DNA of 31,376 nt from a virus. Where the stretch lies: positions 1 to 31,376 of the IMG/VR virus record IMGVR_UViG_3300022542_000387; one strand, given 5' to 3'. Under the pieces are notes generated by a model, which saw only the letters and a program-made list of their open reading frames with translations, had not been told where the DNA came from and searched no databases. Below are positions 25,124 to 30,739 of the stretch, in pieces. The translations under genes and the position numbers were made by a program. Every line of letters starts with the position of its first letter. The first letter of the stretch is position 1.

Positions 25124-25583
25124 TAGTATTAGGAGTATTTTTAACATTGTAACCATCTATGACCTGTACTTGCAAAGGCCCTCCGTCTTTGCCGGTTAGC
25201 TCCTGCGCATCTCTCATCCCGGCTATGTTCTTAGCTGTAAATATGTATGCCGCAGCAGGATAAAGACCCATTAGGCCATTGTTTATGAGCATCTCCTTTT
25301 GAAGCTCTTTGGCTATTTTATAGGCTTCGGAAAACTTTGGGTGTACTTTGCACCATTCACAGAGTGTATCGTGACAAACCCCTATGCTTCTTGCAAAGGC
25401 AGACAAAAATGGCAGCCCCACAGGTATTCTTATCTCCTTCTCCTTTACGCCACCGTTTTTGTAGTAGAATTTTTCCGTAGCTGTTTCGTATGTCTTTACT
25501 TCAAAGAATTTTATAATCCCCCCGCAGAATTTTGGATTGTACTTCGTTGGCCTGCCATTCTTCTTAGTCTTCTTCTTTGACAT
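25098..25583 (-). CDS. terS: Terminase small subunit, 161 aa
   Basis: DNA-recognition subunit of the packaging motor. A basic N terminus with a GRPTKYNPKFCGGIIKFFE opening, a helix-turn-helix region around LPFLSAFARSIGVCHDTLCEWCKVHPKFSEAYKIAKELQ (~60-100), and a C-terminal part AAAYIFTAKNIAGMRDAQELTGKDGGPLQV like many small terminases of the gp3/Terminase_2 kinds. ATG 25583 is chosen; the longer frame uses a TTG at 25628 that overlaps the preceding gene. Direct overlap with the large subunit supports the call. Confidence 0.85.
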   Translation of the reverse strand: MSKKKTKKNGRPTKYNPKFCGGIIKFFEVKTYETATEKFYYKNGGVKEKEIRIPVGLPFLSAFARSIGVCHDTLCEWCKVHPKFSEAYKIAKELQKEMLINNGLMGLYPAAAYIFTAKNIAGMRDAQELTGKDGGPLQVQVIDGYNVKNTPNTNADPSSSV

Positions 25584-25587
25584 GATT

Positions 25588-25851
25588 TTATAGTCTGTGA
25601 GCTTTTGGTATCTCGCCAAACGTCTCAATGTCCCATAGTCTTATAGCCTCTGAAACTCCTGGTGTACCCTGATACGCCGGTTGGCAGAAGTTACAGGCAT
25701 TTGGAACACGGAGCTTTCTCTTCGGAACTCTTATGGCGTCCCCACAGATGAAGCAAAATGCCCTGTAGTATTTGCTGTTGAGGATTTTATCGCCTCTAAC
25801 AAGACCATCCGCAGTTAAAGCACAATGCGCCGAAGAATCTGCCGTTATCAT
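25588..25851 (-). CDS. Cys-rich zinc-ribbon-like protein, 87 aa, start uncertain
   Basis: Two CxxC knuckles (CFIC and CNFC, about 18 residues apart with a basic loop between) form a plausible zinc ribbon. The visible ATG (25851) lies 56 bases inside the previous Cys-rich ORF, in another frame; a TTG at 25869 is also open. Such a long overlap is unusual, so either the start is later and non-canonical, or the two frames are joined by a frameshift (real or sequencing error). It lies four bases upstream of terS. Confidence 0.55.
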   Translation of the reverse strand: MITADSSAHCALTADGLVRGDKILNSKYYRAFCFICGDAIRVPKRKLRVPNACNFCQPAYQGTPGVSEAIRLWDIETFGEIPKAHRL

Positions 25852-26026
25852 AGCCCAAATCCAATCCAATCTCGTGGCTTACACCTAATCCACATCTTGG
25901 GCATTGCCTATCGAGCTTCGCTATGAGTATCTGCTGAGGTTCGCCCCAGGTTATTCTATGTAAAAACCCTCCTCTATATTTAGCGGAATTGGTTACGTTT
26001 TTGCCTTCCACATTGAACTTTCGCAC
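25796..26026 (-). CDS. Cys-rich zinc-binding-like protein, 76 aa, start uncertain
   Basis: CPRCG near residue 42 and CFNCGWSC at the C terminus make a four-Cys zinc-ribbon-like pair. The frame opens at GTG 26026, which overlaps the 56-aa HTH gene by 47 bases; a second GTG lies at residue 6 and an AGGAGGG inside the frame is not followed by a standard start. Both its neighbours overlap it, so gene limits here are insecure. No family recognised. Confidence 0.45.
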   Translation of the reverse strand: MRKFNVEGKNVTNSAKYRGGFLHRITWGEPQQILIAKLDRQCPRCGLGVSHEIGLDLGYDNGRFFGALCFNCGWSC

Positions 26027-26150
26027 GTTTAATAAGGCGTGTAACAGACGAACGGCTCACTTTCATTAGCTTTGCGGCTTCGCTATGAGGCAGGTTACAT
26101 CCTTCCGTTAAATAAAGCGCGTACACTTGCTTTATAGTAAGCGGTTTCAC
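25980..26150 (-). CDS. Small helix-turn-helix protein, 56 aa
   Basis: GTG start at 26150 overlaps the HNH stop as GTGA. The protein (MKPLTIKQVYALYLTEG..., then SEAAKLMKVSRSSVTRLIKRAKVQ) has a clear homeodomain-like/resolvase-type helix-turn-helix: first helix SEAAKLM, turn KVS, recognition helix RSSVTRLIKRA, with a basic end GRQKRNQFR. It may be a small DNA-binding regulator or packaging factor. The tight coupling between the HNH and terminase genes suggests a role in packaging or its timing (inference). Confidence 0.68.
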   Translation of the reverse strand: MKPLTIKQVYALYLTEGCNLPHSEAAKLMKVSRSSVTRLIKRAKVQCGRQKRNQFR

Positions 26151-26596
26151 TCAAGTAAAGCCTTCTGGCATTTCGATAGTGGTTTACAATAACGCTCGGT
26201 AAGAATCCCGACCAAGCGCAAAAGTAACATATTCATAACGACTGGATTATTTTGGTGGCGAAGGGCGTGTAGCCACAAGCAGACACACTCTCCATTATCC
26301 AAATCGTACATCAATTCCCTGAATTGCTCTCTCGGTTTTATATGATGTGATTCCAAAAGGCTGTTGTCGAGTTCTCCGCATTCCCCGCAAACAAAACCCG
26401 CTTTCATCTTGACCTCTCGTGACCATTGAGCGGCCTTATTAGCAAGCTCGGCTTCAATTGCAATCAGGGCATCTTCTCTTTCTTCGTGTTCGCTCAAAAT
26501 TCTCCAACCCTCGCCGCAAACCTCTTTAACACAGTGTTTGCCGTTTTCTCGGACGATTTTGACCTTAACTGCGTATTCGTATGATTTGTTGGCCAT
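26147..26596 (-). CDS. HNH endonuclease upstream of the terminase genes, 149 aa
   Basis: HNH nuclease domain in the C half: CGEC (C70, C73), SHHIKPR (H84-H85), DLDNGECVCLWLHALRH (N101, C104/C106, H110, H114), i.e. a zinc-bound beta-beta-alpha metal fold. The N half is a charged helical region. In many cos-type phages an HNH protein lies next to terminase and portal and is needed for terminal cutting; this position fits that role, though a homing nuclease cannot be excluded. The ATG at 26596 has no Shine-Dalgarno: it follows a terminator T-run directly. Confidence 0.82.
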   Translation of the reverse strand: MANKSYEYAVKVKIVRENGKHCVKEVCGEGWRILSEHEEREDALIAIEAELANKAAQWSREVKMKAGFVCGECGELDNSLLESHHIKPREQFRELMYDLDNGECVCLWLHALRHQNNPVVMNMLLLRLVGILTERYCKPLSKCQKALLE

Positions 26597-26630
26597 AAAA
26601 AAAGACCCGACAACTTTTTGTGTTGCCGGG
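26597..26630 (-). terminator. Intrinsic terminator T5 abutting an ATG start
   Basis: Minus strand: CCCGGCAAC / GTTGTCGGG stem (9 bp with one G-U), 7-base loop, then TCTTTTTTT running directly into the ATG of the HNH gene (26594-26596). It resembles T1 in stem sequence (CCCGaCAg) and in touching a start codon. Confidence 0.82.
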
Positions 26631-26636
26631 CCGCTA

Positions 26637-26683
26637 AAAAGTAGGCTCGAACATAGCCGCTTTCCAGAGTGGGAAAGTAGGCT
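26637..26683. repeat. Direct repeat with a small hairpin between copies
   Basis: AAAGTAGGCT occurs twice (about 26637-26646 and 26674-26683 on the plus strand). Between them a CTTTCC-agagtg-GGAAAG hairpin and a GGCT/AGCC pair are visible. The second copy touches the stop of the 70-aa gene. It is not a tRNA: no acceptor or anticodon arms form. Confidence 0.45.
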
Positions 26684-26894
26684 AAAGTTTTATATTGCTA
26701 TCTGGCCCTTTTTCCAAACACAACAGTCCTTTTACAACTCGACCATTGTGGTTAGTAATTAAACAGGCCAAATCTGCGTTTGGTATAAGTATCGCATATC
26801 GCCTCAGATTTAGAATGATTCTTGCTTCGTCATTTGTCAGCATTATACTCTTTTTCTTCGGCGATTGCAACTCTTCTTTTTCGCCATTTGCCAT
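26682..26894 (-). CDS. Hypothetical protein, 70 aa
   Basis: Basic and charged N terminus (MANGEKEELQSPKKKSIMLTNDEAR), a helix IILNLRRYAILIPNADLACLI and a short beta end. No family recognised. The start lacks a Shine-Dalgarno but lies about 27 bases after an extended -10 promoter. With terminator T5 behind it, it could be its own transcription unit, expressed at a different time from the terminase block. Confidence 0.55.
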   Translation of the reverse strand: MANGEKEELQSPKKKSIMLTNDEARIILNLRRYAILIPNADLACLITNHNGRVVKGLLCLEKGPDSNIKL

Positions 26895-26927
26895 AGTTTC
26901 ACATTTATGTATATTAGTATCAGCACA

Positions 26928-26936
26928 TTATAGCAT
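26928..26936 (-). promoter_or_regulatory. Extended -10 promoter for the 70-aa gene
   Basis: The minus strand reads TGCTATAAT, a perfect extended -10 (TGnTATAAT), in AT-rich sequence between two genes. No good -35 is present at 17 bases, which extended -10 promoters do not need. Expected start of transcription near 26921. Confidence 0.55.
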
Positions 26937-26942
26937 AAAAAT

Positions 26943-27830
26943 TCATTTTATGTTTTGTATAAAATTCAGTATTTTGTCAATATCTTTGCTCATCTCATTT
27001 ATCCTTTCAGGGTACTGCCTAATCTGGAGGTCTTTCGGGAACTTTGATATGTCGTGTTCGACTTTGCCGTTGATGTTTAGCTGCTTGACGAAAACTGGGA
27101 CACCCGCTACCTTGCATTGCCTCACCAAGTCCCGCACCCATTCTGTCTTGTACTCTCGCCGATTGGGGCCGGATTCGCAGCCGATTATCGCCCAACCAAT
27201 TTTCCCTGGCTCTTGGTAGTACTCAAAACCAAAACCGTGATTCAGTAACGGGCCTGGCAAATAAATCTCTCCTAATAATGGTTCAAGACTTAAAAACCGC
27301 ACCGCCGCCGGTATCTGCAAGAGTATCGGGATTCGCTCGTCCGCCGTCTTTTGGTTTTCACAAGTGACGCCGAGCCAAAGATTTTTGAATGGCCATTGAA
27401 AATCATGGCCTTTGTGAAATTTCGTTAAGCCGGAATGTAATTGTTTGAAATATTCCAACATCCTTTTTACACGTTTTGTTAATACCTGAAAAATGTGTTG
27501 CTGTGGATACATTGTTATGATTTGCATAACTTGATCAATAAACTCAAACGGCACTTTAGGATGAAACAAGTCGCTCATGGAGCATACAAAGATTCGGCGA
27601 GGTTTGCGCCAGTGTAGGGGCTTGTTAAGAACATCACGTCCCAAGCAGACGACTTTGTTATTCCATTTACAATTATCGTCTATCACGGAGCCGTAGTTGG
27701 CTTGCCCCATATAGTTTAGCCTCGCCGCCATTCTCTCTGCATAGCAATTCTGGCAGCCGGCAGACACTTTAGTGCAACCGATTACAGGGTTCCAACTTTC
27801 GTCTGTCCATTCTATTTTACTCACCATCAT
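26943..27830 (-). CDS. DUF5131 / phage Gp37-Gp68 family protein, 295 aa
   Basis: The opening SKIEWTDESWNPVIGCTKVSAGCQNCYAERMA carries the family's three-cysteine signature (C19, C26, C29). Later family motifs are present: RIFVCSMSDLFHP, IFQVLTKR, NLWLGVTCENQKTADERIPILLQIPA and WAIIGCESGPNRREYKTEWVRDLVRQC. The Cx6CxxC pattern resembles radical-SAM cluster ligands; the family is related to the three-Cys proteins that pair with TcmP methyltransferase-like partners, though no TcmP gene is visible here. Biochemical function is not established. AAAGG precedes the ATGATG start. Confidence 0.88.
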   Translation of the reverse strand: MMVSKIEWTDESWNPVIGCTKVSAGCQNCYAERMAARLNYMGQANYGSVIDDNCKWNNKVVCLGRDVLNKPLHWRKPRRIFVCSMSDLFHPKVPFEFIDQVMQIITMYPQQHIFQVLTKRVKRMLEYFKQLHSGLTKFHKGHDFQWPFKNLWLGVTCENQKTADERIPILLQIPAAVRFLSLEPLLGEIYLPGPLLNHGFGFEYYQEPGKIGWAIIGCESGPNRREYKTEWVRDLVRQCKVAGVPVFVKQLNINGKVEHDISKFPKDLQIRQYPERINEMSKDIDKILNFIQNIK

Positions 27831-27856
27831 TTGACCTTTCTAAATTCTTCTTTTCG

Positions 27857-27991
27857 CTATTGCAAACGAAGTATAAGAGCCTTTAGAACGCGCATCGCAG
27901 TATCTTTTTGGTACATCAAATGACAAAAACTAATCATAGAATCAGCCATTTTAACTCCTGCTTCATTTGCTTTACCTTCTCCTTTGCTCAT
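27857..27991 (-). CDS. Small ORF, 44 aa
   Basis: Encodes MSKGEGKANEAGVKMADSMISFCHLMYQ... Its ATG overlaps the preceding stop as ATGA, and AGGAG is placed just upstream inside the previous gene. Helical and basic with an amphipathic C terminus (TAMRVLKALILRLQ). No family recognised. Ends 26 bases before the DUF5131 gene. Confidence 0.55.
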   Translation of the reverse strand: MSKGEGKANEAGVKMADSMISFCHLMYQKDTAMRVLKALILRLQ

Positions 27992-28164
27992 TTCTTCTGC
28001 TCCTTGAACTTGCGCTCGCATAGGTGGCAACGATGCTTCGATGATATAAGTTCAAATATCTCTACCGTTACTACATTTCTCATTGCAGGCCAAATAAGTT
28101 TATTACAAGATGACCTGTGAAGCCTCAAGCTACGGTCATAAACTTCTAAATGCACTTTCTTCAT
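27988..28164 (-). CDS. Small basic protein with a CxxC, 58 aa
   Basis: ATG 28164 follows AAGGTGA. The product (MKKVHLEVYDRSLRLHRSSC ... HRCHLCERKFKEQKK) is strongly basic. C20 and the CHLC near residue 46-49 could be a partial zinc site. Overlap with the next ORF (ATGA) and leader similarity to the genes before it argue that it is expressed. Confidence 0.55.
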   Translation of the reverse strand: MKKVHLEVYDRSLRLHRSSCNKLIWPAMRNVVTVEIFELISSKHRCHLCERKFKEQKK

Positions 28165-28168
28165 CGCT

Positions 28169-28381
28169 TCACCTTGGGATTTTTATTTGGTTAAAGGTTT
28201 CCTCGTTGTAAAATTCCGGCCAATTTCCACATTGAGGGACCTTGCAACAAGGTATATTTTCAGATTCCTCGCCCCCCCAACCACAAATCAATTTCCGGTC
28301 TCTGGATTCTCTTTTATGAGCATAAGAGCATTGTTGACATTCCCACATTTTCAATAAATCTGCTAATTTCACAGTTTTCAT
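28169..28381 (-). CDS. Cys-rich small protein, 70 aa
   Basis: ATG 28381 with AAGGAG overlapping the stop of the HNH-AP2 gene. Seven Cys (C15, C18, C33, C45, C46, C51 region) in an arrangement ECQQCSYAHKR ... LICGWGG ... CCKVPQCGNW suggest a zinc-bound or iron-sulphur fold. No family recognised. Part of a run of small Cys-containing ORFs leading to the DUF5131 gene. Confidence 0.6.
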   Translation of the reverse strand: MKTVKLADLLKMWECQQCSYAHKRESRDRKLICGWGGEESENIPCCKVPQCGNWPEFYNEETFNQIKIPR

Positions 28382-28384
28382 CGC

Positions 28385-28888
28385 TTAAACTCCTTTCTGA
28401 CAAGAGAAATTGAGACAAGCAAAATTCCCTCGCAACTTAGATACTGCCCTATCATACGCTTCTGCTGCTTCAGTCTCGGCATAGTAACAACCTACATAGT
28501 GTTCTTTGCCATCCTGTTTGAAGCGAACAACCCATTTTCTTTTTCCCCGCTCATCGTAATAAACCCCCTTGTATTTGCTTGTTGTCTTGTCTTTTACCCT
28601 CCGCCGATTATGTTGATTTTGCGCATTCGTACACTCTCTTATATTCTCTTTCTTATTATTTAACCCATTATGATTTATATGGTCTACCCCCACTCCTTTT
28701 GGAGGATTAAGTATTTGTCTGTGCATCGATATAAGAGTCCTTTTATTATTAGGAAGTCGTACATTCCGATAAGCATACCAAGCACTGGGTTCTTTGTGAG
28801 CAAACCATTTATATTTACTCAACTCTTCATAATCCTCGTCATCTACAATGGCAAATTTGCCCTGTGTTAATGGTATAAGTTTAGACAT
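28385..28888 (-). CDS. HNH homing endonuclease with AP2 DNA-binding domain, 167 aa
   Basis: N-terminal NUMOD-like strand region (IPLTQGKFAIVDDEDYEELSKYKWFA), HNH core at ~55-90 (MHRQIL, VDHINHNGLNNKKENIREC) with the catalytic DHINHN motif, and an AP2 domain at ~103-160 (SKYKGVYYDERGKRKWVVRFKQDGKEHYVGCYYAETEAAEAYDRA). This is the standard free-standing phage homing endonuclease architecture. Its leader is a near copy of that of the gene upstream, as if insertion duplicated the junction. Confidence 0.93.
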   Translation of the reverse strand: MSKLIPLTQGKFAIVDDEDYEELSKYKWFAHKEPSAWYAYRNVRLPNNKRTLISMHRQILNPPKGVGVDHINHNGLNNKKENIRECTNAQNQHNRRRVKDKTTSKYKGVYYDERGKRKWVVRFKQDGKEHYVGCYYAETEAAEAYDRAVSKLRGNFACLNFSCQKGV

Positions 28889-28903
28889 TTCGCTTCTGCC
28901 TTT

Positions 28904-29320
28904 CTAACCAGTCAACATTTTTGGCATTTTCGACTTTGCTAACAATTCAAGGTTCTCTGGCTTTTTCATAAATTGACTGATATTACTGCCATCTGGTAAA
29001 CACATCTGGGCCAAGAATTGGTCTTCAAAAGATATAACTCCGCTCTCGATTTTTTCGAGTTCCATCTTCATAGACATTCTCAAAACCCGCCATCTTTGAC
29101 GAAGTGCTTGTTGATATTGATTTTCGGACATTCCTTCCGTTCTTTCAGGTAATGGCACGTTCATTTTGTAGACTCGCTCATTGTACTTAAAGCCGATACC
29201 CTGCCCACGCTTACTTGTGCCAAAGAAGAACTCGTCAACGCCGAATTTTTCAAGCTCATCCTGTATCTGCGTTCTTGACCTGTTTACAGGCACGGTTGTT
29301 GCTTTTGCGTATCTTGCCAT
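28904..29320 (-). CDS. Conserved phage protein of unknown function, 138 aa
   Basis: The sequence MARYAKATTVPVNRSRTQIQDELEKFGVDEFFFG...GIGFKYNERVYKMNVPLPE...RQRWRVLRMSMKMELEKIESGVISFEDQFLAQMCLPDGSNISQFM follows a protein family widespread in phage replication regions. I know no established biochemical function. A two-domain beta-then-helix layout is visible. AAAGG lies nine bases before the ATG. Confidence 0.78.
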   Translation of the reverse strand: MARYAKATTVPVNRSRTQIQDELEKFGVDEFFFGTSKRGQGIGFKYNERVYKMNVPLPERTEGMSENQYQQALRQRWRVLRMSMKMELEKIESGVISFEDQFLAQMCLPDGSNISQFMKKPENLELLAKSKMPKMLTG

Positions 29321-29396
29321 TTCGCTTCTACCTTTCAGTGAGTTATCCGCAATTAGAAAAACCCATCGTGTGTACTAATATATTTTTTTCTCTTAT

Positions 29397-29774
29397 TTAA
29401 TATACTGACCCTGTGTCGTAACTTTTCGGCTTTGAGGTCGCAACCTGCGACCCTGTGTCGTAAGGCTCTAATTTCTTATTGATACGGACCCCCAACCCCC
29501 TGAATAACGGCCCTGCCGTAAGCCTTTTAGGGTCGGCGTAGATGGTCCGTCTATGTTTTGACTCCGGCAGGACGGCCAACCATTCCCTGTGAACGAGCCG
29601 CTTTATGATACGCTGGACGCTACGAGGCGTCATTTTCAGTTTCTTTGCCATCGTGGCAGCACTCTCGAAGCAGCCGCGGTCGCCCCACATCAAAACTCTG
29701 GAGAAAACCAAAGCCTCAGGCTGGCTTAACTCACTCTCCATGACCCAATCGTACAATTTGGTGTATCTTTCCAT
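29397..29774 (-). CDS. Winged-helix protein, possibly replication initiator-like, 125 aa
   Basis: Residues ~15-70 form a helix-turn-helix of the HTH_36 / replication-initiator kind (LSQPEALVFSRVLMWGDRGCFESAATMAKKLKMTPRSVQRIIKRLVHREWLAV), followed by a basic wing (PESKHRRTIY). The C terminus carries two copies of (S/P)YDTGS-type sequence encoded by a 15-bp direct repeat. Proteins of this type bind DNA as regulators or origin-binding proteins; which applies here is not shown. Small for an initiator, where a helicase-loader domain would usually follow. Confidence 0.68.
   Translation of the reverse strand: MERYTKLYDWVMESELSQPEALVFSRVLMWGDRGCFESAATMAKKLKMTPRSVQRIIKRLVHREWLAVLPESKHRRTIYADPKRLTAGPLFRGLGVRINKKLEPYDTGSQVATSKPKSYDTGSVY
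29407..29463. repeat. Iteron-like 15-bp direct repeats with a 7-bp inverted repeat
   Basis: GACCCTGTGTCGTAA at 29407-29421 and 29449-29463 (42 bases apart), with GGTCGCA-acc-TGCGACC (29436-29452) between and overlapping the second copy. The array lies inside the 3' end of the winged-helix gene, the arrangement seen in lambdoid O genes. A candidate binding site or origin. Confidence 0.5.
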
Positions 29775-29820
29775 ATAATCTCACAATCTATTTGTTTGGT
29801 TGAAAAATTCGATTTTCATT

Positions 29821-29871
29821 TCACTTGCCTTCAAATAGCCCCATCTGGTTTGTCGGCAAATCCTTTGCCAT
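29821..29871 (-). CDS. 16-residue ORF with a QMGLF motif
   Basis: Reads MAKDLPTNQMGLFEGK. ATG 29871 follows AAGGA by 11 bases. QMGLF fits the loose bacterial sliding-clamp-binding pattern QxxLF. Coding is not proven: the ORF is tiny and may be chance. The rest of the 114-base gap to the winged-helix gene holds only a 12-codon ORF. Confidence 0.35.
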   Translation of the reverse strand: MAKDLPTNQMGLFEGK

Positions 29872-29888
29872 CTACTCAAATTTCCTTA

Positions 29889-30545
29889 TCAAGTATCTAA
29901 ATGCCTTTTCTGCCTGGGCGGGAACGTAGGCTTTGGTGCTTCCAGCAGTTTCAATCCACCATCTACGAGCCGAATCACGCTCTTGACGTTTTTCGTAAAA
30001 TCATTGAGCTTCAAAATCAATTCCTCGAAAGATTCCACAAGCTGAATGAAAAATCTCTCTCTTTCTTTTGACCAAGGAATTTCAACTGTGTCCTTGTATC
30101 CCACGGAAGGCGTATAATCAAAACTCGCGCTTTCTGAAATATTGTGTGGGGTTTCCAGATACTTACTGACTTTATCGCCATCGTGAAGCGTCCAAGTATG
30201 TTTGTTGTAGACTTCGCACCGTAGTTTTAGGCTCACTCCATCGTAGTTACCCCATTCGGTATTTTTAAAAATTGTCTTACCACCTCTTTCTATGATGGCG
30301 TCAGCGAGAAATTCAAGGACGACAACTTTGACCTTTTTCTCTGTAGAACTAATGAAGATTTCCGATGCGTCTTTGAATTTTTTGTTTACTCCATCTAAAG
30401 TATTGTCAACCACTTTTTCTCCGCACACAAGATGAGCAGCCTCTGGCAAATCAATCTCAAATTGCTTGTTTCTGCCTGAAAATTTCACCACCTTCATAAT
30501 CCTCAATTTGCCAAAAACATCCTCGGTTTTACTGACAACTGCCAT
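29889..30545 (-). CDS. Unknown phage protein, 218 aa
   Basis: ATG 30545 with AAAGGAG seven bases upstream. Mixed beta-rich domain in the first 150 residues (VVKFSGRNKQFEIDLPEA..., KVKVVVLEFLADAIIERGGKTIF), then a helix-rich tail (REREFFIQLVESFEELILKLNDF) and a basic Pro-containing end (PKPTFPPRQKRHLDT). No catalytic motif or family recognised. Located in the early-type region between the 42-aa ORF and the winged-helix gene. Confidence 0.72.
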   Translation of the reverse strand: MAVVSKTEDVFGKLRIMKVVKFSGRNKQFEIDLPEAAHLVCGEKVVDNTLDGVNKKFKDASEIFISSTEKKVKVVVLEFLADAIIERGGKTIFKNTEWGNYDGVSLKLRCEVYNKHTWTLHDGDKVSKYLETPHNISESASFDYTPSVGYKDTVEIPWSKERERFFIQLVESFEELILKLNDFTKNVKSVIRLVDGGLKLLEAPKPTFPPRQKRHLDT

Positions 30546-30573
30546 TTTTACTCCTTTGCTTGTTTATTTGTTT

Positions 30574-30739
30574 CCTTTGAGGGGCTACTCAGCTAAATCA
30601 TCATCAAGTTCATCCAAGATGTCTTGTCTGCCTCCTCGATGTCCGCTGGCAACTACCTCATCGAGCAAATCTCTTGCTCTCCAATATGTCTCACTTGCTT
30701 GTTCTTCGGTCATTCTACTTACTCCTTTGAGGGGCTACT
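30574..30739 (-). repeat. Duplicated gene-junction sequence, 16 bp, flanking the 42-aa ORF
   Basis: The exact 16-mer CCTTTGAGGGGCTACT lies at 30574-30589 and 30724-30739. Each copy contains a stop codon (CTA on plus) and the AAAGG of the next Shine-Dalgarno. A further 12 bases (CATTCTACTTAC) at 30711-30722 recur at 31365-31376, upstream of the RNA ligase, at the window edge. Confidence 0.75.
30585..30713 (-). CDS. Small acidic ORF, 42 aa
   Basis: Product MTEEQASETYWRARDLLDEV ... GRQDILDELDDDLAE: acidic, helical, ending in an Asp/Glu/Leu run. AAAGGAG lies ten bases before the ATG. The ORF sits exactly between two copies of the duplicated junction sequence, so it looks like a cassette. No family recognised. 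Confidence 0.6.
   Translation of the reverse strand: MTEEQASETYWRARDLLDEVVASGHRGGRQDILDELDDDLAE

Noticed and set aside
26637-26690. Possible tRNA (GTTCGAGCC-like loop on the minus strand)
   Set aside because: The stem around the loop is only four pairs in the wrong register, and no acceptor, D or anticodon arm can be formed.
26695-27219. Rightward 174-aa ORF
   Set aside because: It lies antisense to the well-supported DUF5131 gene and the 70-aa gene, is rich in Ser/Phe/Leu as antisense shadows are, and matches no family.
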